Assembly (NCBI GenBank): GCA_947626485.1 | Contig: CANQSG010000128.1 | Coordinates: 1 to 5,646 of the forward strand | Direction: 5' to 3' | DNA length: 5,646 nt | Origin: an uncultured Clostridia bacterium | Lineage (GTDB): Bacteria > Bacillota > Clostridia > Oscillospirales > Acutalibacteraceae | Made by a program: the position numbers and the translations under genes | Notes under the pieces: generated by a model | Told to the model about the DNA's origin: nothing | Databases searched by the model: none | The model's input: only the letters and a program-made list of their open reading frames with translations | Shown here: positions 1-5,336 of the stretch, one piece after another | How the letters are laid out: the number at the start of each line of letters is the position of its first letter | Numbering within the stretch: position 1 is the first letter of the stretch

Positions 1-39
1 TTCCCGTTACAAGAATGCTATATGCCGGCGGGAGGAAAA

Positions 40-510
40 TTATTCCCGCAGCAGGCAGACCGCGTGCGCCGCGACGCCGGCGAGCGACCCGGTGAAGCCG
101 AGCTTTTCCTCGGTCGTCGCCTTGACGTTGACCCGCCGCGCGTCGATGCCGCAGCAGGCGGCGATGTTGCGGCGCATTTCGTCGAGATAGGGCGCGAGCT
201 TGGGCGCCTGGGCGATGACGGTCGCGTCGATATTTTCGACCGCAAAGCCCGCTTCGGCGATCTTTTCGCAGACCCGCCGCAGCAAAATCGTGCTGTCGAT
301 ACCGGCAAACGCCGGGTCGGTGTCGGGAAAATGGCGGCCGATGTCGCCGAGCGCAGCCGCGCCGAGCAGCGCGTCGCAGACGGCGTGGAGCAGGACGTCG
401 GCGTCGGAATGGCCGAGCAGGCCGCGGTCGAACGGCACCGTCACGCCGCCGAGCACCAGCCGCCGCCCCGCCTCGTAGCGGTGGACGTCGTAGCCGTGTC
501 CGATCCTCAT
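40..510 (-). CDS. ispF: 2-C-methyl-D-erythritol 2,4-cyclodiphosphate synthase (IspF)
   Basis: Cytosolic enzyme of the MEP isoprenoid pathway. It cyclises CDP-methylerythritol 2-phosphate to methylerythritol 2,4-cyclodiphosphate with release of CMP. The 156-residue length is normal for the family. Seen in the sequence: the N-terminal GHGYDVHR with the metal ligands D8 and H10, the GHSDADVLLHA block holding H34, S35 and the third ligand H42, the GDIGRHFPDTDP segment (residues 55-66), and the C-terminal NVKATTEEKLGFTG signature (128-141) with the family-conserved Thr and Glu. The start ATG overlaps the ispD stop by four bases (ATGA), and an AGGAGGA ribosome binding site lies 6 nt upstream inside the end of ispD. 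It stands third after the PAP2 gene and ispD, so it is probably co-transcribed and translationally coupled. All expected active-site residues are present. The identification is very secure. Confidence 0.98.
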   Translation of the reverse strand: MRIGHGYDVHRYEAGRRLVLGGVTVPFDRGLLGHSDADVLLHAVCDALLGAAALGDIGRHFPDTDPAFAGIDSTILLRRVCEKIAEAGFAVENIDATVIAQAPKLAPYLDEMRRNIAACCGIDARRVNVKATTEEKLGFTGSLAGVAAHAVCLLRE

Positions 511-1247
511 TCGGATTCCTCCTGTTCGAGATAGGCCTTTGCGACGGCGAAATCCTCGGGCGTCGTCAGCTTCAGGTTGTGGTAGTCCCCTTCCACCAGC
601 CGGACGGGGTAACCCGCCGCTTCGAGCAGCGCGCAGTCGTCGGTATAGCGGTTCTCGCCCGCCTTGGCGAGGGCGTCGCGGTAGTCATCCAGCCGGAAGC
701 CCTGCGGCGTCTGCATGGCGAAAAGCCCGTCGCGCTGCAGCGTCTCGGTCACGATGCCGTCGGCGTCGGCGCGCTTGATCGTATCCTTGACCGGGACGGC
801 GCAGGCGGCGGTGCCGTTCGAACGCACCGCTTGCGCGACGCGAGCGATGACGGCTTCGGTGACGAGGGGGCGGGCGCCGTCGTGCACGAGCGCCATGGTC
901 TCACCTTCCCCGAGCCGCCCGACGCCGATGGCGACGGAGGCCTGCCGGTCTTCCCCGCCGGCGACGAGGTCGGCGCATTTGCGGACGGAATAGCGTTCGA
1001 GAAGCTGCTGCGCCCAGAGCAGGTCGTCCTGCCGCGCGACGAGGACGATGCGGCTGATCTGTTCGCTGCGCTCGAAAGCGAGCAGCGTGCGGGCGAGCAC
1101 CGGGACGCCGAGCAGCGTCTCGCGGGTCTTGTTTTTGCCGCCCATGCGCGTCGAGCCGCCGGCGGCGACGATGACGACGGGCAGCGGTTCGACCTGCGGG
1201 GTCTCCCTCGTTTCGTATTGCAGTTGAAAATCCAGTTCCAAACTCAT
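507..1247 (-). CDS. ispD: 2-C-methyl-D-erythritol 4-phosphate cytidylyltransferase (IspD)
   Basis: MEP-pathway cytidylyltransferase that transfers CMP from CTP to methylerythritol 4-phosphate, the reaction two steps before IspF. The predicted protein is 246 residues. Motifs seen: the nucleotide-binding loop AAGGSTRMGGKNK (28-40, with R34 and K40 the likely triphosphate-contacting residues), VHDGARP (121-127), VPVKDTIK (151-158), MQTPQGF (178-184) and NLKLTTPED (224-232, K226). The frame stays open far upstream, to about 1601, but that part is the PAP2 gene in another frame. The ATG at 1247 is chosen because it overlaps the PAP2 stop as ATGA and has an AAGGCGG-like ribosome binding site 8 nt upstream. 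This start leaves an unusual polar extension of about 20 residues before the first beta strand (PVVIVAAG). No other ATG occurs in frame until M35 inside the active-site loop, so the extension is probably real. The 3' end overlaps ispF by four bases. Confidence 0.97.
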   Translation of the reverse strand: MSLELDFQLQYETRETPQVEPLPVVIVAAGGSTRMGGKNKTRETLLGVPVLARTLLAFERSEQISRIVLVARQDDLLWAQQLLERYSVRKCADLVAGGEDRQASVAIGVGRLGEGETMALVHDGARPLVTEAVIARVAQAVRSNGTAACAVPVKDTIKRADADGIVTETLQRDGLFAMQTPQGFRLDDYRDALAKAGENRYTDDCALLEAAGYPVRLVEGDYHNLKLTTPEDFAVAKAYLEQEESE

Positions 1248-1882
1248 TCGTTTTTCCGCCTTTCGCGCCGCCGCAGGGGCGAGGATGGGGCAAAGAATTC
1301 GTGCGTCAGCCCGGCAAAGAGGACGCCGAGCGACCAGCCCGCCAGCACGTCGGTCAGGTAATGCGCGCCGAAATAGACGCGCGAAAAGCCGATGCAGCAG
1401 GGCAGCAAACAGAGCGCCGTACAAAGAAGGAGGCGCGCCGGGCGGCGGGTCAGCAGCGGCAAAAGCGCCAGCAGAACGCTTAAATACAACGTCATGTTGT
1501 TCATGGAATGGCCGCTCGGAAAGCTGTACCCCGAGACCTCGATTAAACGGTCGACGGCGGGGCGCGGCCGGGCGAAAAGGTATTTGAGCGCCGTGTTGCA
1601 AAGCCAGGAGAGCGTCACCGCCACGGCGGCGGGCAGCCCGACGCGCCGCCGGGTGACGGGCAGCAAAAGCAGCAGAAGCAGCAGGCCGATCACCCCGACT
1701 GTATCGCCGAGGCGGGTCAAGCCCAGCATGACGCCGCGCAGCAGCGGGGCGCGGCAGGCAGAGACCGCGTCATAAAGCGCGAGCTCCCACGCCGTGACGC
1801 GCGGCGAAAAGGCGAGCGCGGCGCACAGGGCGAAGACCGCGAGCGGCGCCGCCGTCCAGGCCGCGAGGGTGCGGAAACGCAT
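1244..1882 (-). CDS. PAP2-family membrane phosphatase
   Basis: Type 2 phosphatidic acid phosphatase superfamily protein of 212 residues. The family removes phosphate from lipid phosphates or diphosphates at the membrane. All three motifs are intact: K-x6-RP as KYLFARPRP (K100, R107, P108), PSGH at 122-125, and SR-x5-H-x3-D at 167-178 (S167, R168, H174, D178). About six hydrophobic segments are visible (roughly 10-27, 60-77, 83-100, 131-145, 150-165, 180-195), the usual PAP2 topology. The second contains eight consecutive leucines (67-74). The C-terminus is a basic cytosolic-type tail. A GTG-started extension to 1930 would run through the terminator hairpin. The ATG at 1882 has an excellent AAGGAGGGG site 5 nt upstream and is preferred. 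The substrate cannot be read from sequence. Coupling to ispD and ispF makes an isoprenyl diphosphate such as undecaprenyl diphosphate plausible by inference, and phosphatidylglycerophosphate or another lipid phosphate is the alternative. Confidence 0.93.
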   Translation of the reverse strand: MRFRTLAAWTAAPLAVFALCAALAFSPRVTAWELALYDAVSACRAPLLRGVMLGLTRLGDTVGVIGLLLLLLLLPVTRRRVGLPAAVAVTLSWLCNTALKYLFARPRPAVDRLIEVSGYSFPSGHSMNNMTLYLSVLLALLPLLTRRPARLLLCTALCLLPCCIGFSRVYFGAHYLTDVLAGWSLGVLFAGLTHEFFAPSSPLRRRERRKNE

Positions 1883-1887
1883 GACGT

Positions 1888-1896
1888 CCCCTCCTT
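1888..1896 (-). promoter_or_regulatory. Ribosome binding site of the PAP2 gene, abutting the terminator
   Basis: The minus strand reads AAGGAGGGG, 5 nt before the ATG at 1882. It is a near-perfect Shine-Dalgarno match and decides the PAP2 start over the upstream GTG at 1930. It begins one base after the T-tract of the preceding terminator, an unusually tight arrangement. Confidence 0.85.
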
Positions 1897-1897
1897 G

Positions 1898-1925
1898 AAA
1901 AAAGGCCGCACCCGAGGGTACGGCC
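1898..1925 (-). terminator. Rho-independent terminator after the efp unit
   Basis: On the minus strand the arms GGCCGTACCC and GGGTGCGGCC pair over ten positions with one G-U wobble. The hairpin spans 1904-1925 and is followed at once by six T (1898-1903). The two bases between the arms are too few for a loop, so the innermost C-G pair probably opens to give a CUCG tetraloop. It lies 17 bases after the TAA stop of the CD1247-type gene and should end the efp transcript. It is oriented for the minus strand only, since no T-tract follows it on the plus strand. Any PAP2-ispD-ispF mRNA coming from upstream must read through it. Confidence 0.9.
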
Positions 1926-1942
1926 CACACGCGTTTATCGGC

Positions 1943-2368
1943 TTATTTGTCCTCGTCGGCGGCGTCGGAGCAGTCCTCGCAGTCGCATTCCTCGTCGAGA
2001 TCGAACTTGAAGCCGCAGTTCGGGCATTCGACGCTGTCCTCGCCGAGCATATCCTCGTCGAGATAGATCACGTCGTTGCAGTTGGGGCACTGGACGCTGT
2101 AAAGTCCGTCGTCGTCCTCGTCGCAGCAGCAGTCGCACTCGTCCTCTTCGCCGTAGACCAGATCTTCGACCGCCGAGAGGTCCTCGTCGACCGCGTCAAG
2201 CTGCTCGCCGAGTTCGGCGCAGCCGTCCTCGAGGTCGGAGACCGACAGGGCGATATCGTCGAGCAGGTCGATGATGGCCTTGAGAATCTTGTCCTGCTTG
2301 TTGTTCTCGTCGAGCGTCAGGCCGTCGGCCAGACCCTTGATGTAGGATACCTTTTCCGTGATTGTCAT
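1943..2368 (-). CDS. CD1247 N-terminal domain-type acidic Cys-rich zinc-ribbon protein
   Basis: Recognised from memory as the Clostridia family named after Clostridioides difficile CD1247, whose function is not established. The first ~70 residues (starting MTITEKVSYIKGLADGL) are predicted helical, with heptad-like hydrophobic spacing. The rest is extremely acidic (about 28 Asp/Glu against two Lys) and rich in cysteine: C78, C80-C82, then two knuckles CPNC at 94-97 and 115-118 forming a likely zinc ribbon, then a tail CDCEDC at 128-133. There are 12 cysteines in 141 residues. No membrane segment or signal peptide is seen, so it is probably cytosolic. Two in-frame ATGs occur, at 2374 and 2368. 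The AAAGGGG ribosome binding site is only 3 nt from the first but 9 nt from the second, so 2368 is chosen; starting at 2374 would add two residues. It lies 18 bases after efp and shares its transcript, ending at the terminator. Confidence 0.85.
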   Translation of the reverse strand: MTITEKVSYIKGLADGLTLDENNKQDKILKAIIDLLDDIALSVSDLEDGCAELGEQLDAVDEDLSAVEDLVYGEEDECDCCCDEDDDGLYSVQCPNCNDVIYLDEDMLGEDSVECPNCGFKFDLDEECDCEDCSDAADEDK

Positions 2369-2377
2369 TTTCATGTT

Positions 2378-2384
2378 CCCCTTT
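2378..2384 (-). promoter_or_regulatory. Ribosome binding site deciding the start of the CD1247-type gene
   Basis: AAAGGGG on the minus strand sits between the efp stop and two in-frame ATGs six bases apart. Spacing is 3 nt to the ATG at 2374 and 9 nt to the ATG at 2368, which favours the second. Confidence 0.65.
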
Positions 2385-2386
2385 CG

Positions 2387-2944
2387 TCAGGCGCGTTCCA
2401 TATATTCGCCGGTGCGGGTGTCGATGCGAATGCGGTCGCCCTCGTTGACGAAGAGCGGCACGCGGATCTCCGCGCCGGTTTCGAGCGTGGCGGGCTTGGT
2501 GGCGTTGGTCGCCGTGTCGCCCTTGAAGCCGGGTTCGGTCTTGGTGACCTCGAGCTCGACGAAGGTCGGCGGCTCGATGCCGAAGACGTTGCCCTTATAG
2601 GACAGGATCTTGCAGACCATGTTCTCTTTCACGAATTTGAAGTTGTCGCCGAGGTTTTCGGCGTTGACCGGCACGAGCTCATAGGATTCGGGATCCATGA
2701 AATAGTAGAGCCCGCCGTCGCTGTAGGAAAACTCCATTTCCTTGCGCTCGACGTAGGCGGTCGGGAATTTGTCGTTCGGGTTGAAGGTGCGCTCCACCAC
2801 CGAGCCGGCGATGACGTTTTTGATCTTCGCGCGGACAAAGGCGGCGCCTTTCCCGGGTTTGACGTGCTGAAATTCGATGATCTGATAGACGTTGCCGTCC
2901 ATCTCGAACGTGACGCCGTTTCTGAAATCTCCTGCTGTTACCAT
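2387..2944 (-). CDS. efp: Translation elongation factor P (EF-P)
   Basis: EF-P enters stalled ribosomes near the E site and helps peptide-bond formation at consecutive prolines. The 185-residue length is standard, with three beta-barrel domains: KOW-like about 1-64, OB about 65-128, and a C-terminal OB about 129-185. The domain I tip loop reads HVKPGKGAAF, placing the modifiable lysine at K32, the same position as the 5-aminopentanolylated lysine of B. subtilis EF-P. The C-terminal signature is also present (IRVPLFVNEGDRIRIDTRTGEYMERA region, 160-185). The start ATG has a GGAG site 8 nt upstream inside an A-rich AAAAAGGAG run. It is preceded by its own perfect sigma-A-type promoter within yqhT and by a short leader hairpin, so it can be transcribed apart from the upstream aroQ-yqhT string. 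It is followed by the CD1247-type gene. No lysine-modifying enzyme is encoded in this window. Confidence 0.99.
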   Translation of the reverse strand: MVTAGDFRNGVTFEMDGNVYQIIEFQHVKPGKGAAFVRAKIKNVIAGSVVERTFNPNDKFPTAYVERKEMEFSYSDGGLYYFMDPESYELVPVNAENLGDNFKFVKENMVCKILSYKGNVFGIEPPTFVELEVTKTEPGFKGDTATNATKPATLETGAEIRVPLFVNEGDRIRIDTRTGEYMERA

Positions 2945-2962
2945 CGTTCAATCTCCTTTTTG

Positions 2963-2989
2963 TCTGTCTGTGTTGCGTCATCAGACAGA
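2963..2989 (-). other. Leader hairpin in the efp 5' UTR
   Basis: On the minus strand TCTGTCTG (2989-2982) and CAGACAGA (2970-2963) form a perfect 8-bp inverted repeat around an 11-base loop. It begins about where transcription from the efp promoter should start (near 2987) and ends a few bases before AAAAAGGAG, leaving the ribosome binding site unpaired. No T-tract follows, so it is not an intrinsic terminator. It also covers the yqhT stop codon. A role as a 5' mRNA-stabilising stem or a protein site is inference only. Confidence 0.55.
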
Positions 2990-4033
2990 AAGTATTATAA
3001 GGTCTTTTCGCGCATTTGTCAAGTTCCGGAATCCGTCCGGCGTGATACAGGCCATATCTTCGATGCGCACGCCGAAGCGACCCGGCAGGTAGATCCCCGG
3101 TTCGACCGTGACGATCTGGCCGGGCTGCAGCGATTCGGCGCCGCGCGCGGAGAGGTTCGGCCCCTCGTGAATTTCGAGGCCGACGCCGTGCCCCGTGCTG
3201 TGGGTGAAGGCTTCGCCGTAGCCGGCGGCGGTGATGACGTCGCGCGCGGCGGCGTCGATTTCCGCCGTCGTCGCGCCGGGGCGAAGGGCGTCGAGCGCGG
3301 CTGCCTGCGCGCGCAAAACGGTGTCGTAGACGCGGCGCATTTCGTCGGTCACGCCGCCGATCGCGACGGTGCGGGTCATGTCGCTGTGATACCCGTCGCA
3401 CACCGCGCCGAAATCCATCGTCAGGAAATCGCCGTTTGTAAGTGCCCGGTCGCCCGGCACGCCGTGGGGCATCGAGCTGTTGGGGCCGCTGACGGCGATG
3501 GTCTCGAACGAGAGGCCGTCGGCGCCGAAGCGGCGCATGCGGTAATCGAGCTCGAGGGCGACCTCCCGCTCGGTCACGCCGGGGCGCAACCATTCGAGCA
3601 GGTCGCAAAACGCGCGCTCGGCGATGCGCTGGGCGGCGACGATCCGGCCGACCTCGTCGGGCGTTTTGACCGCCCGCAGGGTGTGCAGAAAATCGGTGAG
3701 CGCGGCGCTTGGCGTCACGGGCAGCGACGTGCAGGCGGAGAGGGTCTGCACCGTCGCGACGGTCAGCTCGGTCTCGCACAAAAAGCGCTTGACGCCCGTT
3801 TGTTCGACTTCGGCGAGGTGGTCGCGCAGGCGGCGCAGGAGCTTGACCTCGCAGTGCTGCGCGTGCGCCGTCGCGGCTTCGAAATACCTGCCGTCGACGT
3901 AGAGCGTCGCGTTCTCACGCGTGACGAACAGATAGCCGAGCGAGGACGGAAAGCCGGTTAAATACCGCCGGGAGATCTCGGTCACCAGCAGCGCGCAGTC
4001 GCCCGCCGGCAGCCAATTTTGCAGCCGCTTCAT
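2981..4033 (-). CDS. yqhT: M24-family Xaa-Pro peptidase (YqhT/PepQ-like)
   Basis: Metallopeptidase of the creatinase/aminopeptidase P fold, expected to cleave next to proline in small peptides in the cytosol. The protein is 350 residues, close to the ~353 of B. subtilis YqhT. A creatinase-type N-terminal domain (about 1-125) precedes the catalytic pita-bread domain (about 126-350). The five dinuclear-metal ligands are visible: D207 in MDFGA, D218 in HSDMTR, H282 in STGHGVG, E311 in TVEPG and E325 in VRIED. H190 (MPHG) and H289 (EIHE) are the likely extra catalytic histidines. The frame extends upstream to 4330, but that part is aroQ read out of frame. The ATG at 4033 overlaps the aroQ stop as ATGA and begins MKRLQNWL; it lacks a clear ribosome binding site, so translational coupling is likely. 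The last codons contain the efp promoter. The aroQ-yqhT-efp order matches B. subtilis. Confidence 0.95.
   Translation of the reverse strand: MKRLQNWLPAGDCALLVTEISRRYLTGFPSSLGYLFVTRENATLYVDGRYFEAATAHAQHCEVKLLRRLRDHLAEVEQTGVKRFLCETELTVATVQTLSACTSLPVTPSAALTDFLHTLRAVKTPDEVGRIVAAQRIAERAFCDLLEWLRPGVTEREVALELDYRMRRFGADGLSFETIAVSGPNSSMPHGVPGDRALTNGDFLTMDFGAVCDGYHSDMTRTVAIGGVTDEMRRVYDTVLRAQAAALDALRPGATTAEIDAAARDVITAAGYGEAFTHSTGHGVGLEIHEGPNLSARGAESLQPGQIVTVEPGIYLPGRFGVRIEDMACITPDGFRNLTNARKDLIILSV
2994..3022 (-). promoter_or_regulatory. Consensus sigma-A/sigma-70 promoter for efp
   Basis: The minus strand carries TTGACA (3022-3017), a 17-base spacer (3016-3000) and TATAAT (2999-2994). Both hexamers match the consensus perfectly and the spacing is optimal. 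The expected start point is near 2987, about 43 bases before the efp ATG at 2944. The promoter lies wholly within the last codons of yqhT, where the AT-rich stretch stands out against the GC-rich background. It should give strong constitutive transcription of efp and the CD1247-type gene. Confidence 0.9.
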
Positions 4034-4470
4034 CGGATCAGGTCGCGCATCGCGCTGACGGCGAGCAGGTAGCTGTGGATGCCGAAGCCGGCGATGACGC
4101 CCTTGCAGACCGCGCTGATGACCGAATGGTGCCGGAACTCCTCCCGCGCCTGCACGTTGGAGAGGTGCACCTCGATGAAGGGCTTGTCGACGGCGGCGAT
4201 GGCGTCGCGGATCGCATAGCTGTAATGGGTGTAGGCGCCGGCGTTGATGATGCAACCGTCGTACTCCTCGCGCACCGTGTGGATGCGGTCGATCAGCTCG
4301 CCCTCGCTGTTCGACTGGAAGAAATCGCATTGTAATTTCATGCCCTCGGCGTAGCTTGCGATGCCGTGGTTGATGGTCGCCAGCGTCTGGCGGCCGTAAA
4401 TCTCCGGCTCGCGCAGGCCGAGCATGTCGAGGTTCGGCCCGTTGAGGATCAGGATCTTTCCCGTTGTCAT
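4030..4470 (-). CDS. aroQ: Type II 3-dehydroquinate dehydratase (AroQ)
   Basis: Converts 3-dehydroquinate to 3-dehydroshikimate in the shikimate pathway for aromatic amino acids. The 146-residue length and sequence are typical of the flavodoxin-like dodecameric type II enzyme. Seen: ILNGPNLDMLGLREPEIYG (8-26) with the catalytic tyrosine Y25 and nearby R20, FFQSNSEGELID (50-61), INAGAYTHYS (75-84) with N76 and H82 for substrate binding, EVHLSN (100-105) with the catalytic H102, and REEFRHHS with R113. The second Asn of the usual NGPNLN is Asp here (D15), outside the catalytic set. The start overlaps the preceding TIM-barrel gene by four bases (ATGA), with GGAG 9 nt upstream inside that gene. 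The stop overlaps the yqhT start in the same way. No other shikimate gene lies in the window. Confidence 0.98.
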   Translation of the reverse strand: MTTGKILILNGPNLDMLGLREPEIYGRQTLATINHGIASYAEGMKLQCDFFQSNSEGELIDRIHTVREEYDGCIINAGAYTHYSYAIRDAIAAVDKPFIEVHLSNVQAREEFRHHSVISAVCKGVIAGFGIHSYLLAVSAMRDLIR

Positions 4471-5336
4471 CTGCGTTCGCTCCTTTCCGACTGTTGCCGG
4501 TAATAGGTTTTCATCGTCGCGGCGTCCTCCGCCTGGGTGCCCGCCGATTCGCAGATCACGGTCAGCGCGCAGCCCTTTTGCAGCGCGAGGTCGAGCATCG
4601 GCTCAAAAGCGGGGCCGAAGGTCTCGTCCGCAAAGGTTAAATGGCGTTTTTCGCCGCCGGCGGTGTATTCGATTTTGGAAAAATGGACGTGAAAGGCGCG
4701 CAGCCGGTCGGCGCCCAGCCGGTTTTCGATCGCGTCAAAGACGGCGGCGAAGGCGGCGGGAGACGAAAGCCCGCCGAGGGTGCGCGCGTTGAGGTGGCCG
4801 AAATCGACGCAGGGCAGCAGCCGCTCGTCGAGGGCACAGAGGGCGAGCACCTCGTCGAGGGTGCCGAGCTGGTTGATCTTCCCCATCGTCTCGGGGCAGA
4901 TATGGATATGGCCGAGACCGGCTTCGTCGAGGGCGGCAAGGGCGCGGCGCATTGTATCACAGGCGAGGTCGAGCGCCTGCTCGCGGGAAATTTTGCCGCA
5001 GGAGCCGGTGTGGACGACGATGCGATCGCCGCCCATGGCGTTGACCGCCGCCGCGCTTTGCAGAATATAGTCGATCGAGTGGTCGCGCTTTTCCGGCTCG
5101 ACGGAGGACATCGAGATGTAATAGGGCGCGTGGAGCGAGACCGAAAGTCCCTGCGCCGCCATGGCTTCGCCGAAAGCGGCGGCCTTGTCGAGCCCGATGG
5201 CGACGCCGCGGCCGCACTGGTATTCGAAGCAGTCAAGCCCCATGCGGGTCAGGTATTCCGGCACCTGCATCGAATGACGATAGCCGAGCTCGGTGAAGCT
5301 CTGCGCGTTACCGGCGGGGCCGAATTTCATATTCAT
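4467..5336 (-). CDS. Endonuclease IV-like TIM-barrel protein (AP endonuclease 2 / xylose isomerase-like fold)
   Basis: A 289-residue protein matching the endonuclease IV (Nfo) layout almost residue for residue. Putative metal ligands fall at H69 (SLHAPYY), H109 (VVHTG), E149 (CPETMGK), D178 and H181 (VDFGHLNA), H216 (FHVHFS), H232 (EKRHLTF) and E263 (ICESAG). E. coli Nfo uses H69, H109, E145, D179, H182, H216, D229, H231 and E261. The DxH pair of Nfo (D229/H231) reads K230-R-H232 here, so one zinc ligand seems replaced. Whether it cuts abasic DNA or acts as an isomerase/epimerase-type enzyme is therefore open. The start at 5336 has GGAGGAGG 7 nt upstream and overlaps the yqeG stop by four bases; a second ATG two codons on (5330) is possible but less well spaced. 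The 3' end overlaps aroQ by four bases. Confidence 0.85.
   Translation of the reverse strand: MNMKFGPAGNAQSFTELGYRHSMQVPEYLTRMGLDCFEYQCGRGVAIGLDKAAAFGEAMAAQGLSVSLHAPYYISMSSVEPEKRDHSIDYILQSAAAVNAMGGDRIVVHTGSCGKISREQALDLACDTMRRALAALDEAGLGHIHICPETMGKINQLGTLDEVLALCALDERLLPCVDFGHLNARTLGGLSSPAAFAAVFDAIENRLGADRLRAFHVHFSKIEYTAGGEKRHLTFADETFGPAFEPMLDLALQKGCALTVICESAGTQAEDAATMKTYYRQQSERSERR

Noticed and set aside
1..39. Possible terminator or promoter downstream of ispF
   Set aside because: Only short weak complementarity (GGGAA with TTCC) and a small GCCGGC palindrome are seen, with no T-tract after a stable stem and no convincing promoter pair. These 39 bases are left unassigned.
579..1361. 260-codon plus-strand open frame over ispD
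   Set aside because: Antisense shadow of ispD and the end of the PAP2 gene; its translation is Asp/Ala/Gly/Arg-rich without motifs. The plus-strand frames at 22-534 and 4641-5360 are rejected for the same reason.
1248..1601. Upstream extension of ispD to 1601
   Set aside because: This part is the PAP2 coding sequence in another frame and encodes no IspD-like sequence. The ATG at 1247 with its ribosome binding site and ATGA overlap explains the start.
1883..1930. GTG start of the PAP2 gene at 1930
   Set aside because: It would encode 16 residues through the terminator hairpin and T-tract and would put the strong AAGGAGGGG site inside the coding region. The ATG at 1882 is correctly spaced from that site.
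2679..3779. 366-codon minus-strand frame across yqhT and efp
   Set aside because: Arg/Pro/Ala-rich out-of-frame shadow that spans the yqhT-efp gap; the two overlapping true genes are certain.
1895..3961. 688-codon open frame on the plus strand
   Set aside because: It lies antisense to efp, yqhT and the CD1247-type gene, runs through the terminator and the efp promoter, and gives a protein with no recognisable domain. Long antisense open frames are expected where GC-rich third positions suppress stops. The minus-strand genes have unambiguous family motifs.
4034..4330. Upstream extension of yqhT to 4330
   Set aside because: The extra 99 residues are aroQ read out of frame, Arg/His/Pro-rich and unlike M24 N-terminal domains. 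The ATGA at 4033 gives the expected family length.
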